A stretch of DNA of 54,855 nt, from contig MGZK01000134.1 in NCBI GenBank assembly GCA_001802125.1, forward strand, positions 3,979-58,833. Reading direction: 5' to 3'. The first letter of the stretch is position 1; each line of letters starts with the position of its first letter. This DNA comes from Geobacteraceae bacterium GWC2_55_20. GTDB taxonomy: Bacteria; Desulfobacterota; Desulfuromonadia; Geobacterales; Pseudopelobacteraceae. Positions 44,459-52,082 of this stretch are shown here, one piece after another. The notes beneath the pieces were generated by a model. It was not told where the DNA came from. It saw only the letters and a program-made list of their open reading frames with translations, and made no database searches. The translations under genes were made by a program, and so were the position numbers.

Positions 44459-46084
44459 TCAGACTCCGCAGCCGCAGCTGCGGCTGCAGGCTCCGACCCG
44501 CATGTGGACAGCCTTGATGAAAGTGGCATCTGTGGCGGCCTTGATCTCCTCGACTACCTTTTCCGGTACGGCCGAGTCGAGCGAGAGGATTACCATTGCT
44601 TCCCCTTTCTGCTGGCTGCGGCCAAGATTCATCGAGGCGATGTTGATGTCGTGCTGACCCATGATCGTGCCGATCCTGCCGATCATGCCGGGGCGATCAC
44701 CGTAGTGCAGCATCAGCATGTGCTCTTCGGGACTGAAGTCCATGGTGTAATCACGAAGTCGCACGATACGCGGCGCTCCTTCAAAGAGAGTTCCGGAGAT
44801 GGTGCGCTTTTTGCCACCGGCTTCTATTATCAGCGTGATCACGTTGGAGAATGCGTCGGACTGGGTAGTCTTGTTCTCTTCGACCACAATGCCCATCTGT
44901 TCGGCGATCAGCGAGGCATTGACCATGTTGACGTCCTGATCGACCATGCGGTTGAGCAGCGCGCTGAGTCCGCAAACGGTCAGAGGGGAACAGTCGTAAT
45001 GGGCGATGCTGCCCGCGAATCCGAAGGTGACTTTTTCCAGGTTCTCATCAACCAGCTGGATGCCGAAGTCGCACATCACGCTCATCAGGTTCAGGAAGGG
45101 GCGCATCTGGTCCATCAGGGCCAGATCGAAGCGGGGGATGTTGACCGCATTCTCCATCGGTTGGTCATCCAGATAATTCAGGATCTCCCTGGAGACGTCA
45201 ATGGCCACGTTGACCTGGGCTTCAAACGTATTTGCACCCAGATGAGGCGTCACCACCAGGTTCTTGTGGGCGATCAGCTGCTTGAGGGTGTCTGTGGCGG
45301 GCGGTTCTTCGCTCCAGACATCGAAGGCGGCGCCGATTACCTTGCCGGAGTTGAGGTTGTCCAGCATGGCCTGTTCCTCAATGATTCCGCCACGGGCCAC
45401 GTTGAGGATGATCACGCCGCTCTTCATCAGGCCGAATTCACGGGGGCCGATCATGCCCCTGGTCTCTTCGTTGAGCGGGGTGTGAACGGTGATGATGTCG
45501 CAGTTCTTGTAGATTTCATCGTGTGAGACCAGCTTGACACCCAGGTCATGGGCGCGCTTGACCGAGATGTACGGATCGCAGGCCAAAACCTCGCACTCGA
45601 AAGCCTTCAGGCGGGTGGCCACCCGGCCGCCGACCTTGCCGATGCCGATCACACCGGCGATCTTGCCTTTCAACTCATGGCCGGTAAAGGGGGCGCGCTT
45701 CCATTCGCCGGCTTTTAGGCTGGCGTTGGCAACTGTTACATTGCGGCAGAAGGAGAGCAGCAGCGCCATGGTATGCTCGGCGGCGCTGTTGGTGTTGCCG
45801 AAGGGGGCGTTGACAACGATAACCCCCTTGGAACTGGCATAGTCCACATCGACATTGTCGATGCCGACCCCGGCACGGGCGACGATCTTCAGTTTTGTGG
45901 CTGCATCCAGCAGGGCTTTATCGACGTTGGTGCCGCTGCGGGTGATGATGGCGTCATAGTTGCCGATGACCGCCAGCAGTTCGTCCTTCTTAAGGCCCAG
46001 CCTGACGTCCAGCTGGATGCGCGGTTCCTGGGTCAGAAGCGCCAGACCTTCCGCGGAAACTTCATCAGTTACGATAATCTTCAT
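44459..46084 (-). CDS. serA: D-3-phosphoglycerate dehydrogenase
   Basis: First step of serine synthesis, NAD-dependent oxidation of 3-phosphoglycerate. The 541 residues form the long type: substrate and NAD domains (GIGKVGGRVATRLK; NVARGGIIEE with the catalytic Arg; HLGANTFEAQ with the catalytic His), then an allosteric substrate-binding domain and a C-terminal ACT domain (HYGDRPGMIGRIGTIMG) for serine feedback. Oddly it ends in a cysteine-rich tail, ACSRSCGCGV, beyond the usual ACT end. Divergent from trmL. Confidence 0.96.
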   Translation of the reverse strand: MKIIVTDEVSAEGLALLTQEPRIQLDVRLGLKKDELLAVIGNYDAIITRSGTNVDKALLDAATKLKIVARAGVGIDNVDVDYASSKGVIVVNAPFGNTNSAAEHTMALLLSFCRNVTVANASLKAGEWKRAPFTGHELKGKIAGVIGIGKVGGRVATRLKAFECEVLACDPYISVKRAHDLGVKLVSHDEIYKNCDIITVHTPLNEETRGMIGPREFGLMKSGVIILNVARGGIIEEQAMLDNLNSGKVIGAAFDVWSEEPPATDTLKQLIAHKNLVVTPHLGANTFEAQVNVAIDVSREILNYLDDQPMENAVNIPRFDLALMDQMRPFLNLMSVMCDFGIQLVDENLEKVTFGFAGSIAHYDCSPLTVCGLSALLNRMVDQDVNMVNASLIAEQMGIVVEENKTTQSDAFSNVITLIIEAGGKKRTISGTLFEGAPRIVRLRDYTMDFSPEEHMLMLHYGDRPGMIGRIGTIMGQHDINIASMNLGRSQQKGEAMVILSLDSAVPEKVVEEIKAATDATFIKAVHMRVGACSRSCGCGV

Positions 46085-46184
46085 TGCATATCTCCAGTTT
46101 CAGTGGATTTAATCCGGGCATAGTAGCCCCGGCATAAAAAAAAAGCAAGCACGCCAGCGCCGATTAATGGTATACATTCGCCCC

Positions 46185-46649
46185 ATGAAACCATTCAATA
46201 TTGTTCTGATCGAACCTGAAATTCCCCCCAACACCGGCAATATCGCCCGTCTCTGCGCCGCCACCGGCGCCGTGCTGCATCTGGTCGGCAAGCTGGGTTT
46301 TTCGATTGACGACCGCTATCTGAAAAGGGCCGGGCTGGACTACTGGGAGTTCGTCACCCTCAGGCAGTGGCCCGATCTGGCCACACTTCAGGCCTCCGCT
46401 CCCGAAGGGCGTTTTTTCTATCTCAGCACCAAGGTTGCGCGGAGTTATCTGCAGGCCGGGTTCCGACCGGGAGACTTCATCGTCTTCGGCAAGGAGACCA
46501 AGGGTCTGCCGGAAGAGCTGCTGGCAGCCAATCCGGAAACAGCGATCACTATCCCGATGCCGGCCGGAGCGGTACGCAGCCTGAACCTGTCCACCTCGGC
46601 CGGTATCGTGCTGTACGAGGCGTTGCGGCAGAGTGGGATGTTGGAATGA
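46185..46649 (+). CDS. trmL: tRNA (cytidine(34)/uridine(34)-2'-O)-methyltransferase
   Basis: SPOUT methyltransferase of about 154 residues modifying the wobble ribose of tRNA-Leu isoacceptors, using SAM. Motif 1 PEIPPNTGNIARLCAATG, motif 2 FGKETKGLPEELL and motif 3 IPMPAGAVRSLNLSTSAGIVLYEA are all intact. The ATG at 46185 gives the usual short lead; an in-frame ATG at 46167 is the alternative, with no ribosome-binding site favouring either. Confidence 0.94.
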   Translation: MKPFNIVLIEPEIPPNTGNIARLCAATGAVLHLVGKLGFSIDDRYLKRAGLDYWEFVTLRQWPDLATLQASAPEGRFFYLSTKVARSYLQAGFRPGDFIVFGKETKGLPEELLAANPETAITIPMPAGAVRSLNLSTSAGIVLYEALRQSGMLE

Positions 46650-46756
46650 TTGTGTGTCACTGAATGGATTTAACATGGAACTTTTGTAACAGGGTGATAG
46701 TAATTTAACCTGTTTTGAGTATAATCCTTTCACATAACAACAACTCTGAGGCGAAG

Positions 46757-47923
46757 ATGTCGCAAGCATTGGTAAATCCTGATATTTTGCGTTGGGCGAG
46801 AGAGCGTTCTTACCTCGGTGTGGATATGCTTGCCCATAAAATCGGGACCAAGGTTGAGAAGGTGCTTGCCTGGGAAATGGGCGAAGCGCTTCCAACCTTC
46901 AAACAAGCTCAGAAACTTGCACATACTGTCCACATACCATTTGGCTATCTCTTTTTACCGGTCCCTCCAGTTGAAACCATTCCTATCCCCGACTTGCGTA
47001 CAATCGGCAATTTTACTTTAGGAAAAGCCAGCCCGGAATTCCGCGACCTTATCGGTGATGTAATGCGAAAAAGGGACTGGTTTGTCGAGTATCTGCGTAA
47101 ACAGGAAGCTGACACAGTACCGTTTATTGGGAAATTCAATCTGAACACTCCATATGAAGATATAGCCGCAGATATTTCCGAAACCCTTGGCATTGATGGG
47201 AATCTGCGTCAGCGTTCCAGAAACTGGGAAGAATTCCTGCGAACAATGATTGTTCAGGCGGAAAAATGCGGCATTTGGGTCATGCGTAGCGGGATAGTGG
47301 GAAGCAACACGCACCGCCCCTTACTCGTTGAAGAGTTCAGGGGTTTTGCCATCAGCGAAAAACTGGCACCGCTCATCTTCATAAATGGTAAGGACGCAAA
47401 AGCTGCCCAGATTTTTACCTGTGCGCACGAACTGGCGCATCTGTGGTTGGGTGAAAGCGGTATTTCCAATGTCTCTCTTGGTGTTGAAGACAGCCATATA
47501 TCGAACAGCATAGAAAGGTTCTGCAACCAGGTTGCCGTGGAGTTGCTGGTGCCCAAGAGCCTGTTTCTTGTGAATTGGAATTCGAATCTGGATATTGGAG
47601 AGAACGCCGACCGTCTTGCCCGTCATTTCCGGGTAAGCACCGTGGTTATTGCGCGGCGGGCGCTGAATTTGAATCTGATTGATTGGGCCGGTTACTGGAG
47701 CTTTTACGAATCCCAGAGGGACAAGTGGACCCGCACCCGTGAAGATTCCGAAGGTGGTGGAGATTATTATCGAACGCTGAAAACACGTAACGGGACAAGG
47801 TTTTCTCAGGCGGTTCTATCCAGTGCCTATGAAGGAAGACTGTTGTTCCGGGAGGCGGCCGCTTTGCTGGGGACAAGCGTGGGTAATCTTGACCACTATG
47901 CCAAGGACATGGGCGTAAGGTAA
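46757..47923 (+). CDS. XRE helix-turn-helix plus ImmA/IrrE metallopeptidase (antitoxin-like)
   Basis: 388 residues. An N-terminal helix-turn-helix (~5-60) is followed by an ImmA/IrrE zinc-peptidase domain with HELAH (H224-E225-x2-H228, so HExxH) and a downstream Glu/Asn-rich helix (SIERFCNQVAVELLVP) that supplies the third ligand in this family. Start ATG 46757 follows TCTGAGG at the right distance; the extension upstream lacks one. The gene ends 4 bases before a PIN-domain gene. In toxin-antitoxin families the HTH-peptidase fusion serves as antitoxin and repressor. Confidence 0.85.
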   Translation: MSQALVNPDILRWARERSYLGVDMLAHKIGTKVEKVLAWEMGEALPTFKQAQKLAHTVHIPFGYLFLPVPPVETIPIPDLRTIGNFTLGKASPEFRDLIGDVMRKRDWFVEYLRKQEADTVPFIGKFNLNTPYEDIAADISETLGIDGNLRQRSRNWEEFLRTMIVQAEKCGIWVMRSGIVGSNTHRPLLVEEFRGFAISEKLAPLIFINGKDAKAAQIFTCAHELAHLWLGESGISNVSLGVEDSHISNSIERFCNQVAVELLVPKSLFLVNWNSNLDIGENADRLARHFRVSTVVIARRALNLNLIDWAGYWSFYESQRDKWTRTREDSEGGGDYYRTLKTRNGTRFSQAVLSSAYEGRLLFREAAALLGTSVGNLDHYAKDMGVR

Positions 47924-47927
47924 ATCG

Positions 47928-48434
47928 ATGAACTACTTACTGGATGCAAACATATTCATTGAGGCCAAACGCCGCTACTACGGCATGGATATTTGTCCGG
48001 GATTTTGGGATTGGCTCGACGTCGCCCAAGCGGGAGGCCATGTCTCAAGCATCACGCTTGTTTATGATGAGCTTACCGATGGAAACGATGAACTCAGCAC
48101 ATGGATAAAGGAGCGGGAAGGCACCGGGTGGTTTCTCGACGTAAGTGACCTGCCGACACAACAGGAGTTCAAACAGATTCTCCAGAACGTCTATTCTGCG
48201 GATTACTCGGAGAAGGCAAAGAAGGATTTCTTCGAAGGGGCTGATCCTTGGCTGATTGCAAAGGCAAAAGTCATGGGGGCCACTGTTGTGACACACGAAG
48301 TTTTCGATGGATATATCAAAAGGAAGGTGCCGATTCCTAACGTTTGCAAGCAGTTTGGGGTGCCATGCCTTGATACGTTTGATCTGCTGCGAAAACAGAT
48401 GGCCAGTTTTGTTTTGGAATCAGTGGATATGTGA
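47928..48434 (+). CDS. PIN-like DUF4411 domain protein (candidate toxin)
   Basis: 168 residues. It opens LLDANIFIEA with D6 of the PIN metal site, E48 (VYDELT) and D106 (GADPWLIAKA), the acidic residues expected for a PIN-like nuclease, then VVTHEVFD and PNVCKQFGVPCLDTFDLL, typical of DUF4411. Follows the ImmA/IrrE-HTH gene by 4 bases, so translated together. Probable RNase toxin paired with that antitoxin; not proven here. Confidence 0.82.
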   Translation: MNYLLDANIFIEAKRRYYGMDICPGFWDWLDVAQAGGHVSSITLVYDELTDGNDELSTWIKEREGTGWFLDVSDLPTQQEFKQILQNVYSADYSEKAKKDFFEGADPWLIAKAKVMGATVVTHEVFDGYIKRKVPIPNVCKQFGVPCLDTFDLLRKQMASFVLESVDM

Positions 48435-48449
48435 GTCTCTTGTAACATC

Positions 48450-48514
48450 ATTGAAAGAGACTATTGAAAGAGACTATTGAAAGAGACTATTGAAAGAGAC
48501 TATTGAAAGAGACT
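48450..48514. repeat. Five perfect tandem copies of a 13-bp unit
   Basis: ATTGAAAGAGACT is repeated five times without mismatch (48450-48462, 48463-48475, 48476-48488, 48489-48501, 48502-48514). It lies after the DUF4411 stop and directly before a hairpin. A slipped-strand expansion is likely. Confidence 0.95.
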
Positions 48515-48562
48515 GGGGTCGCTTCTTTAAAGTTCATTTTTGAAATTTGGGGAAGCGACCCC
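48515..48562. repeat. Hairpin GGGGTCGCTTC / GAAGCGACCCC
   Basis: An 11-bp perfect inverted repeat (48515-48525 with 48552-48562) around a 26-base A+T-rich loop, directly after the 13-bp tandem array. No T-run follows. It resembles a REP-like extragenic palindrome. Confidence 0.75.
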
Positions 48563-48607
48563 TCGCATTCATCGCATTCGTGTTGAATACAATGTTAGGT
48601 GTCATAC

Positions 48608-49246
48608 ATGGTAATTCAGTACTCATCTGCCATTCTTGAAAGGCACATAGCTCCAGGTGTTTCTACCTTCACGAAGGCAGACATTCCAGATATGTCCTCC
48701 TTGTCGACACAGTCGCCGTATTGGGTAGCAAACTTCTTTTTAAACTCCGCATTCACGGCGACTTTTGCGATGCCGATGAACGCGTACGCCTACAATTTCC
48801 TCCGCCGGGCTCAGTATGCGTTCTCTGAACACCATCTTGCCCGAGAGAGTACACTCGCCTTCTTGGCCAACGGTGGTCAATCTGCCACCCGTTATGCCGA
48901 TGCACTCTTTCATTGGGAGTGTTTCCTTGGTCAGTCTTGGCATGCGATTGCCCTCTTGGTCACTGCTTGGGAAGGGAAGGCCTTCGAGAAGAACGATGGG
49001 TCAACAGAACAGCGCCTGAATGCGCTGTACAACCAAATGAAACACGTTGAGTCCCGAATTGAGAACGGCCAAATGATTCCGTGTGCCACTGTTCCGGTAT
49101 GGCTGGAGAACGAGGGGCTACGCAGTGTGGACGCTAATCTCACGTATGTGGAAACTTCTGAGATTCTGAAAGAACTTGCCAAGTATGCTGATGTGTTGAT
49201 GAATCCCAAGACAGCCAAGACAGAGCTTCGTGATACCGACGCCTAA
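48608..49246 (+). CDS. Uncharacterised orphan protein in the accessory island
   Basis: 212 residues from ATG 48608 (TTAGGTG 7 bases upstream; an in-frame GTG lies three codons earlier). I do not recognise the family. The sequence looks mostly alpha-helical, with RYADALFHWECF and LNALYNQMKHVESRIE as the most distinctive stretches; the latter loosely resembles helical HEPN-like domains, which is only a guess. No signal peptide or membrane helix. Base composition is more A+T-rich than the flanking housekeeping genes. Confidence 0.55.
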   Translation: MVIQYSSAILERHIAPGVSTFTKADIPDMSSLSTQSPYWVANFFLNSAFTATFAMPMNAYAYNFLRRAQYAFSEHHLARESTLAFLANGGQSATRYADALFHWECFLGQSWHAIALLVTAWEGKAFEKNDGSTEQRLNALYNQMKHVESRIENGQMIPCATVPVWLENEGLRSVDANLTYVETSEILKELAKYADVLMNPKTAKTELRDTDA

Positions 49247-49283
49247 TCCTTAGTTCCAGTGAACAAAAATAATCATAAACCCG

Positions 49284-49406
49284 ACCATTCTTGTTATTCC
49301 CAATGCCGGCATTTATGACTTCGGCGTATTGCAATCTACTATGCACATGTCCTGGATGCGGGAGGTCTGCTGGCGAATGAATAGCGACTATCAATACTCA
49401 GCAAGC
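49284..49406 (+). pseudogene. C-terminal remnant of an MmeI/YeeA-type DNA methyltransferase
   Basis: Outside any full gene, this frame reads ..PNAGIYDFGVLQSTMHM followed by SWMREVCWRMNSDYQYSAS. That closely follows the FGVLSSxMHMxWVRxVCGRLxSDYRYS motif near the end of MmeI/YeeA-type (type IIL-like) DNA methyltransferases. The usual next NNFPWP is lost, there is no methyltransferase core upstream, and the frame is bounded by a stop at 49260. I read it as a relic of a deleted restriction-modification gene. The rest of 49247-49440 holds nothing else recognised. Confidence 0.7.
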
Positions 49407-49440
49407 CATGATGCGGTGGATTGTTTGCTGGCTGAAAAAT

Positions 49441-50553
49441 CTAACTGTCAGCTATTACGGCCGGAATTTTTTTGCGACCGTAGATAGCCCTTCTGCAAGC
49501 GCACCTGTCATCCTCTGACATTAGAATCCCCCTGCCGCCCCAGGCGCGCCCCATGCATCCACCGGCACAGCGGTCCCTTCCCGGACATTCGCGGCAGGAA
49601 GAAAGTGTGTCGGCCCGGCAACTGCTGATTCGCTTCAGATCAGCCCAAACGGGGGCACCCTCGGCCAGGGCAGCGATAAGGCCCTTTTCAAATACACCTG
49701 ATATCGAAAACTCGTCCGTGTGGCACAACAGGCATGGATACAGCCTGCCTTGCGGGGTGAGGTAGGGATTCTCTGCAAAGGTGCAGGCTTCAACACGAAC
49801 AGCTTCCGAGCCGCACCATCCAAGTGCCGCCACATTGCCGAGTCTTGAGTAGCGTTCCCTAAACTCGGGATCGGAGTCATGGCGATCCAGTAATGCCAGG
49901 TATTGATCCGTGGAGGGAGGGGCAATCAAATTCTCTTTGGCTGCCCGCCCGCCCTGCACAAGGGCGCCGGTGACAACCGAGGCTATCCGCAGTATATCTG
50001 CAAGCTCCAGTACCGCGGGGATATCCGGCAGATTATGACGCATCTCGGTAAACAGGAAGGTGATGCGGGGTCCCAGACCTCCCCGCAGAAGACAATCCAG
50101 GCCATCCATCAGCCCTTGGAATGAGCCCTTGCCACGCGTCAAGTCGTGAACCGTAGCGCTGGCGCCATCGATCCCCAGCTGGATTGAAAGTCCGGGAAAA
50201 TCCAGCTCACGTAGCAGAGCCACGTTATCATCGTTGAACAGCATGCCATTGGTCTGAAGAATGATGGTTTGCATGTCGAGCTTGCATGCAAACCGGATCA
50301 GATCCAGCCAACCCGGATGACAGAGCGGTTCCCCTCCCGTAATTCTGACCCCCTTGCCCCCAATGGCAGCGAACTCTTCGACCATATGTAAAAGTGTCGG
50401 CTCAGGCACGTCAGCGGCGGAGTCAGCCTCACCGGCAACAACCCAGCAGTGTGCGCAAGCGAGATTGCATCTGCCGGTTATGGACAGAGTGAGTGTCTTT
50501 GGGGGGCGCAGTCCTTCCCGGCGCAATATTTTCAGAACTTCGGCTGGTTCCAT
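49441..50553 (-). CDS. Radical SAM/SPASM domain protein
   Basis: 370 residues. The radical-SAM cluster motif is C29-x3-C33-x2-C36 (CNLACAHC), with ITGGEPLCHP as the SAM-binding GGEP loop. A C-terminal SPASM region is rich in cysteine (CTFAENPYL, GRLYPCLLC, SCRECPGRDRCAGGC, CAC), giving auxiliary 4Fe-4S clusters. SPASM enzymes usually modify peptides (RiPPs) or proteins such as sulfatases, or take part in heme d1/cofactor synthesis. No precursor peptide or PqqD-like gene was found beside it, so the substrate is unknown. Confidence 0.87.
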   Translation of the reverse strand: MEPAEVLKILRREGLRPPKTLTLSITGRCNLACAHCWVVAGEADSAADVPEPTLLHMVEEFAAIGGKGVRITGGEPLCHPGWLDLIRFACKLDMQTIILQTNGMLFNDDNVALLRELDFPGLSIQLGIDGASATVHDLTRGKGSFQGLMDGLDCLLRGGLGPRITFLFTEMRHNLPDIPAVLELADILRIASVVTGALVQGGRAAKENLIAPPSTDQYLALLDRHDSDPEFRERYSRLGNVAALGWCGSEAVRVEACTFAENPYLTPQGRLYPCLLCHTDEFSISGVFEKGLIAALAEGAPVWADLKRISSCRADTLSSCRECPGRDRCAGGCMGRAWGGRGILMSEDDRCACRRAIYGRKKIPAVIADS

Positions 50554-50638
50554 GGTTTGTTTTTAGTAACCCGTGCAATATGAATAATGGTAGTTTGTAT
50601 CCAAAACTACCAGAGTTGCAAGAGAAGGAATACGTAAA

Positions 50639-51838
50639 ATGATGCATCCCTACCTGACTTCCGTTATCCCAGGCTGCGGCGGAGCGATCAAGGATACTCC
50701 GGACGACTTCCTGGTGGAGGAAATACCTGCCTATCTTCCCTGCGGTTCCGGCGAACACTGCTACCTGACTATCGAGAAACGCGGCATCACGACCCTGGAG
50801 GCTGTCAAGCGGATAGCCCAGAAGCTGAATCTGCCGGAACGGGATATGGGTTACGCCGGCATGAAGGATGCCGTTGGCGTCACCCGCCAGACGATATCGG
50901 TCCAGCGCGTCTCGCCGGAGAAGGCTTGCGACCTGGATCTGGATGGTGTCAGGGTTCTCTCCGCCGGCCTGCACACCAACAAACTCAAACTGGGACATCT
51001 GAAGGGGAACCGTTTCCGGATCGCGGTGCGTGGCGTATCCGCTGATGCGACGCAGAGTGTTCCGGATATTCTGGCGCAGCTTGTCAAGCGCGGCGTACCC
51101 AACTACTTCGGATTCCAGCGCTACGGCGCCCAGGGTAACTCTCACCTGATCGGAGCGGCCATGCTGCGGCGCGACTGGCAGGCGGCCGTTGACCGGCTGA
51201 TCGGGGAGCCGGATGCTGTGCGGGATGAACAGTGGCGCACTGCGATTGCCGCCTATCAACAGGGGGATCCGGAGTTGGCTCTGCGTCTGTTTCCGCGCCA
51301 TTGCCGCGGCGAGCGGGATCTGCTGCAGCGGCTGGTGAACCGCCCCGGAGCGTTCGAAAAGGCCTTCTCCGCGATACATCCCCGACTCAAAAAGCTGTAC
51401 CTTTCTGCTTACCAATCCTTCCTGTTCGACCAGGTGGTTGCCGGAAGGATTGAACATGTCGATGAACTTATGGACGGCGACCTGGCCTGCAAGCATGTCA
51501 ACGGCGCCTGTTTTCTGGTTGAAGACGCCGCTGCGGAGATGGAACGGGTCCGTTCTTTCGAGATTTCGGCCAGCGGTCCACTGTTCGGCTGCCGGATGAA
51601 GCAGCCTGAAGATGAACCGCTACGGATGGAACTGTCGATTCTTGAAAATGAGCGGATACGTCCAGAGGATTTCAACCTGCCGGGAGGCCTGCGCCTGGAG
51701 GGGGAGCGTCGTCCGTTGAGAGTTCCGTTGGGCGAACCGACCTGGCAGCTGGAAGGTGACTGCCTCTGGCTGGAGTTCTCGCTTCCCAAGGGGAGCTACG
51801 CCACGTCGGTGTTGCGGGAGATTACCAAGATTTTTTAG
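50639..51838 (+). CDS. truD: tRNA pseudouridine(13) synthase
   Basis: 399 residues. TruD makes pseudouridine 13 in tRNA-Glu. The catalytic Asp is D77 in the family motif YAGMKDAVGVTRQ, and the TruD segment GVPNYFGFQRYG is present; the C-terminal half with the TRUD insertion reads QSFLFDQVVAGR. A GAGAAGGA ribosome-binding site precedes tandem ATGs at 50639 and 50642. Divergent from the radical SAM gene. Confidence 0.94.
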   Translation: MMHPYLTSVIPGCGGAIKDTPDDFLVEEIPAYLPCGSGEHCYLTIEKRGITTLEAVKRIAQKLNLPERDMGYAGMKDAVGVTRQTISVQRVSPEKACDLDLDGVRVLSAGLHTNKLKLGHLKGNRFRIAVRGVSADATQSVPDILAQLVKRGVPNYFGFQRYGAQGNSHLIGAAMLRRDWQAAVDRLIGEPDAVRDEQWRTAIAAYQQGDPELALRLFPRHCRGERDLLQRLVNRPGAFEKAFSAIHPRLKKLYLSAYQSFLFDQVVAGRIEHVDELMDGDLACKHVNGACFLVEDAAAEMERVRSFEISASGPLFGCRMKQPEDEPLRMELSILENERIRPEDFNLPGGLRLEGERRPLRVPLGEPTWQLEGDCLWLEFSLPKGSYATSVLREITKIF

Positions 51839-51850
51839 TCTAAAACGGAT

Positions 51851-51996
51851 GTTAGCCACAGAGGTCACAGAGAACACAGAGTAAAAATTGAGAGTTATAA
51901 ACTGATTGATTCTATTTACGTGTCACCGAAATGGTACATGTCTCTTGATTTACAATTATCTGATTTCTCTGTGACCTCTGTGTGCTCTGTGGCCAA
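51851..51996. repeat. Inverted repeat element of CACAGAG-rich arms
   Basis: Arms 51851-51881 (GTTAGCCACAGAGGTCACAG..) and 51967-51996 (CTCTGTGACCTCTGTG..CTGTGGCCAA) are imperfect reverse complements built on repeated CACAGAG units, with ~85 A+T-rich bases between. Noncoding, just after truD. Similar in design to the element at 9013 but with a different sequence. Confidence 0.75.
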
Positions 51997-52030
51997 ATGA
52001 TTTTTCCAGGTTTGGTGCTTCGGATACAAA

Positions 52031-52054
52031 AAAGCCGACATTGCTGTCGGCTTT
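52031..52054 (-). terminator. Intrinsic terminator after ackA
   Basis: A 10-bp stem AAAGCCGACA / TGTCGGCTTT with a TTGC loop; on the minus strand the stem is followed by a T-run (CTTTTTTG). It lies 29 bases after the ackA stop. Confidence 0.9.
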
Positions 52055-52082
52055 CCGGTTTTCCGTGTATTAGGGCTCCGGG

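Noticed and set aside
46164-46895. 243-residue minus-strand frame spanning trmL and the promoter of the ImmA/IrrE gene
   Set aside because: Antisense to trmL and its downstream control region; no motifs.
48450-48514. CRISPR-like array
   Set aside because: Units are 13 bp, contiguous and without spacers, and no cas genes are present.
49140-49394. 84-residue minus-strand frame near the methyltransferase relic
   Set aside because: It overlaps the end of the orphan gene and the relic, which reads convincingly on the plus strand; no ribosome-binding site or recognised motif.
50429-51496. 355-residue minus-strand frame across truD
   Set aside because: Antisense to truD with no homology features.
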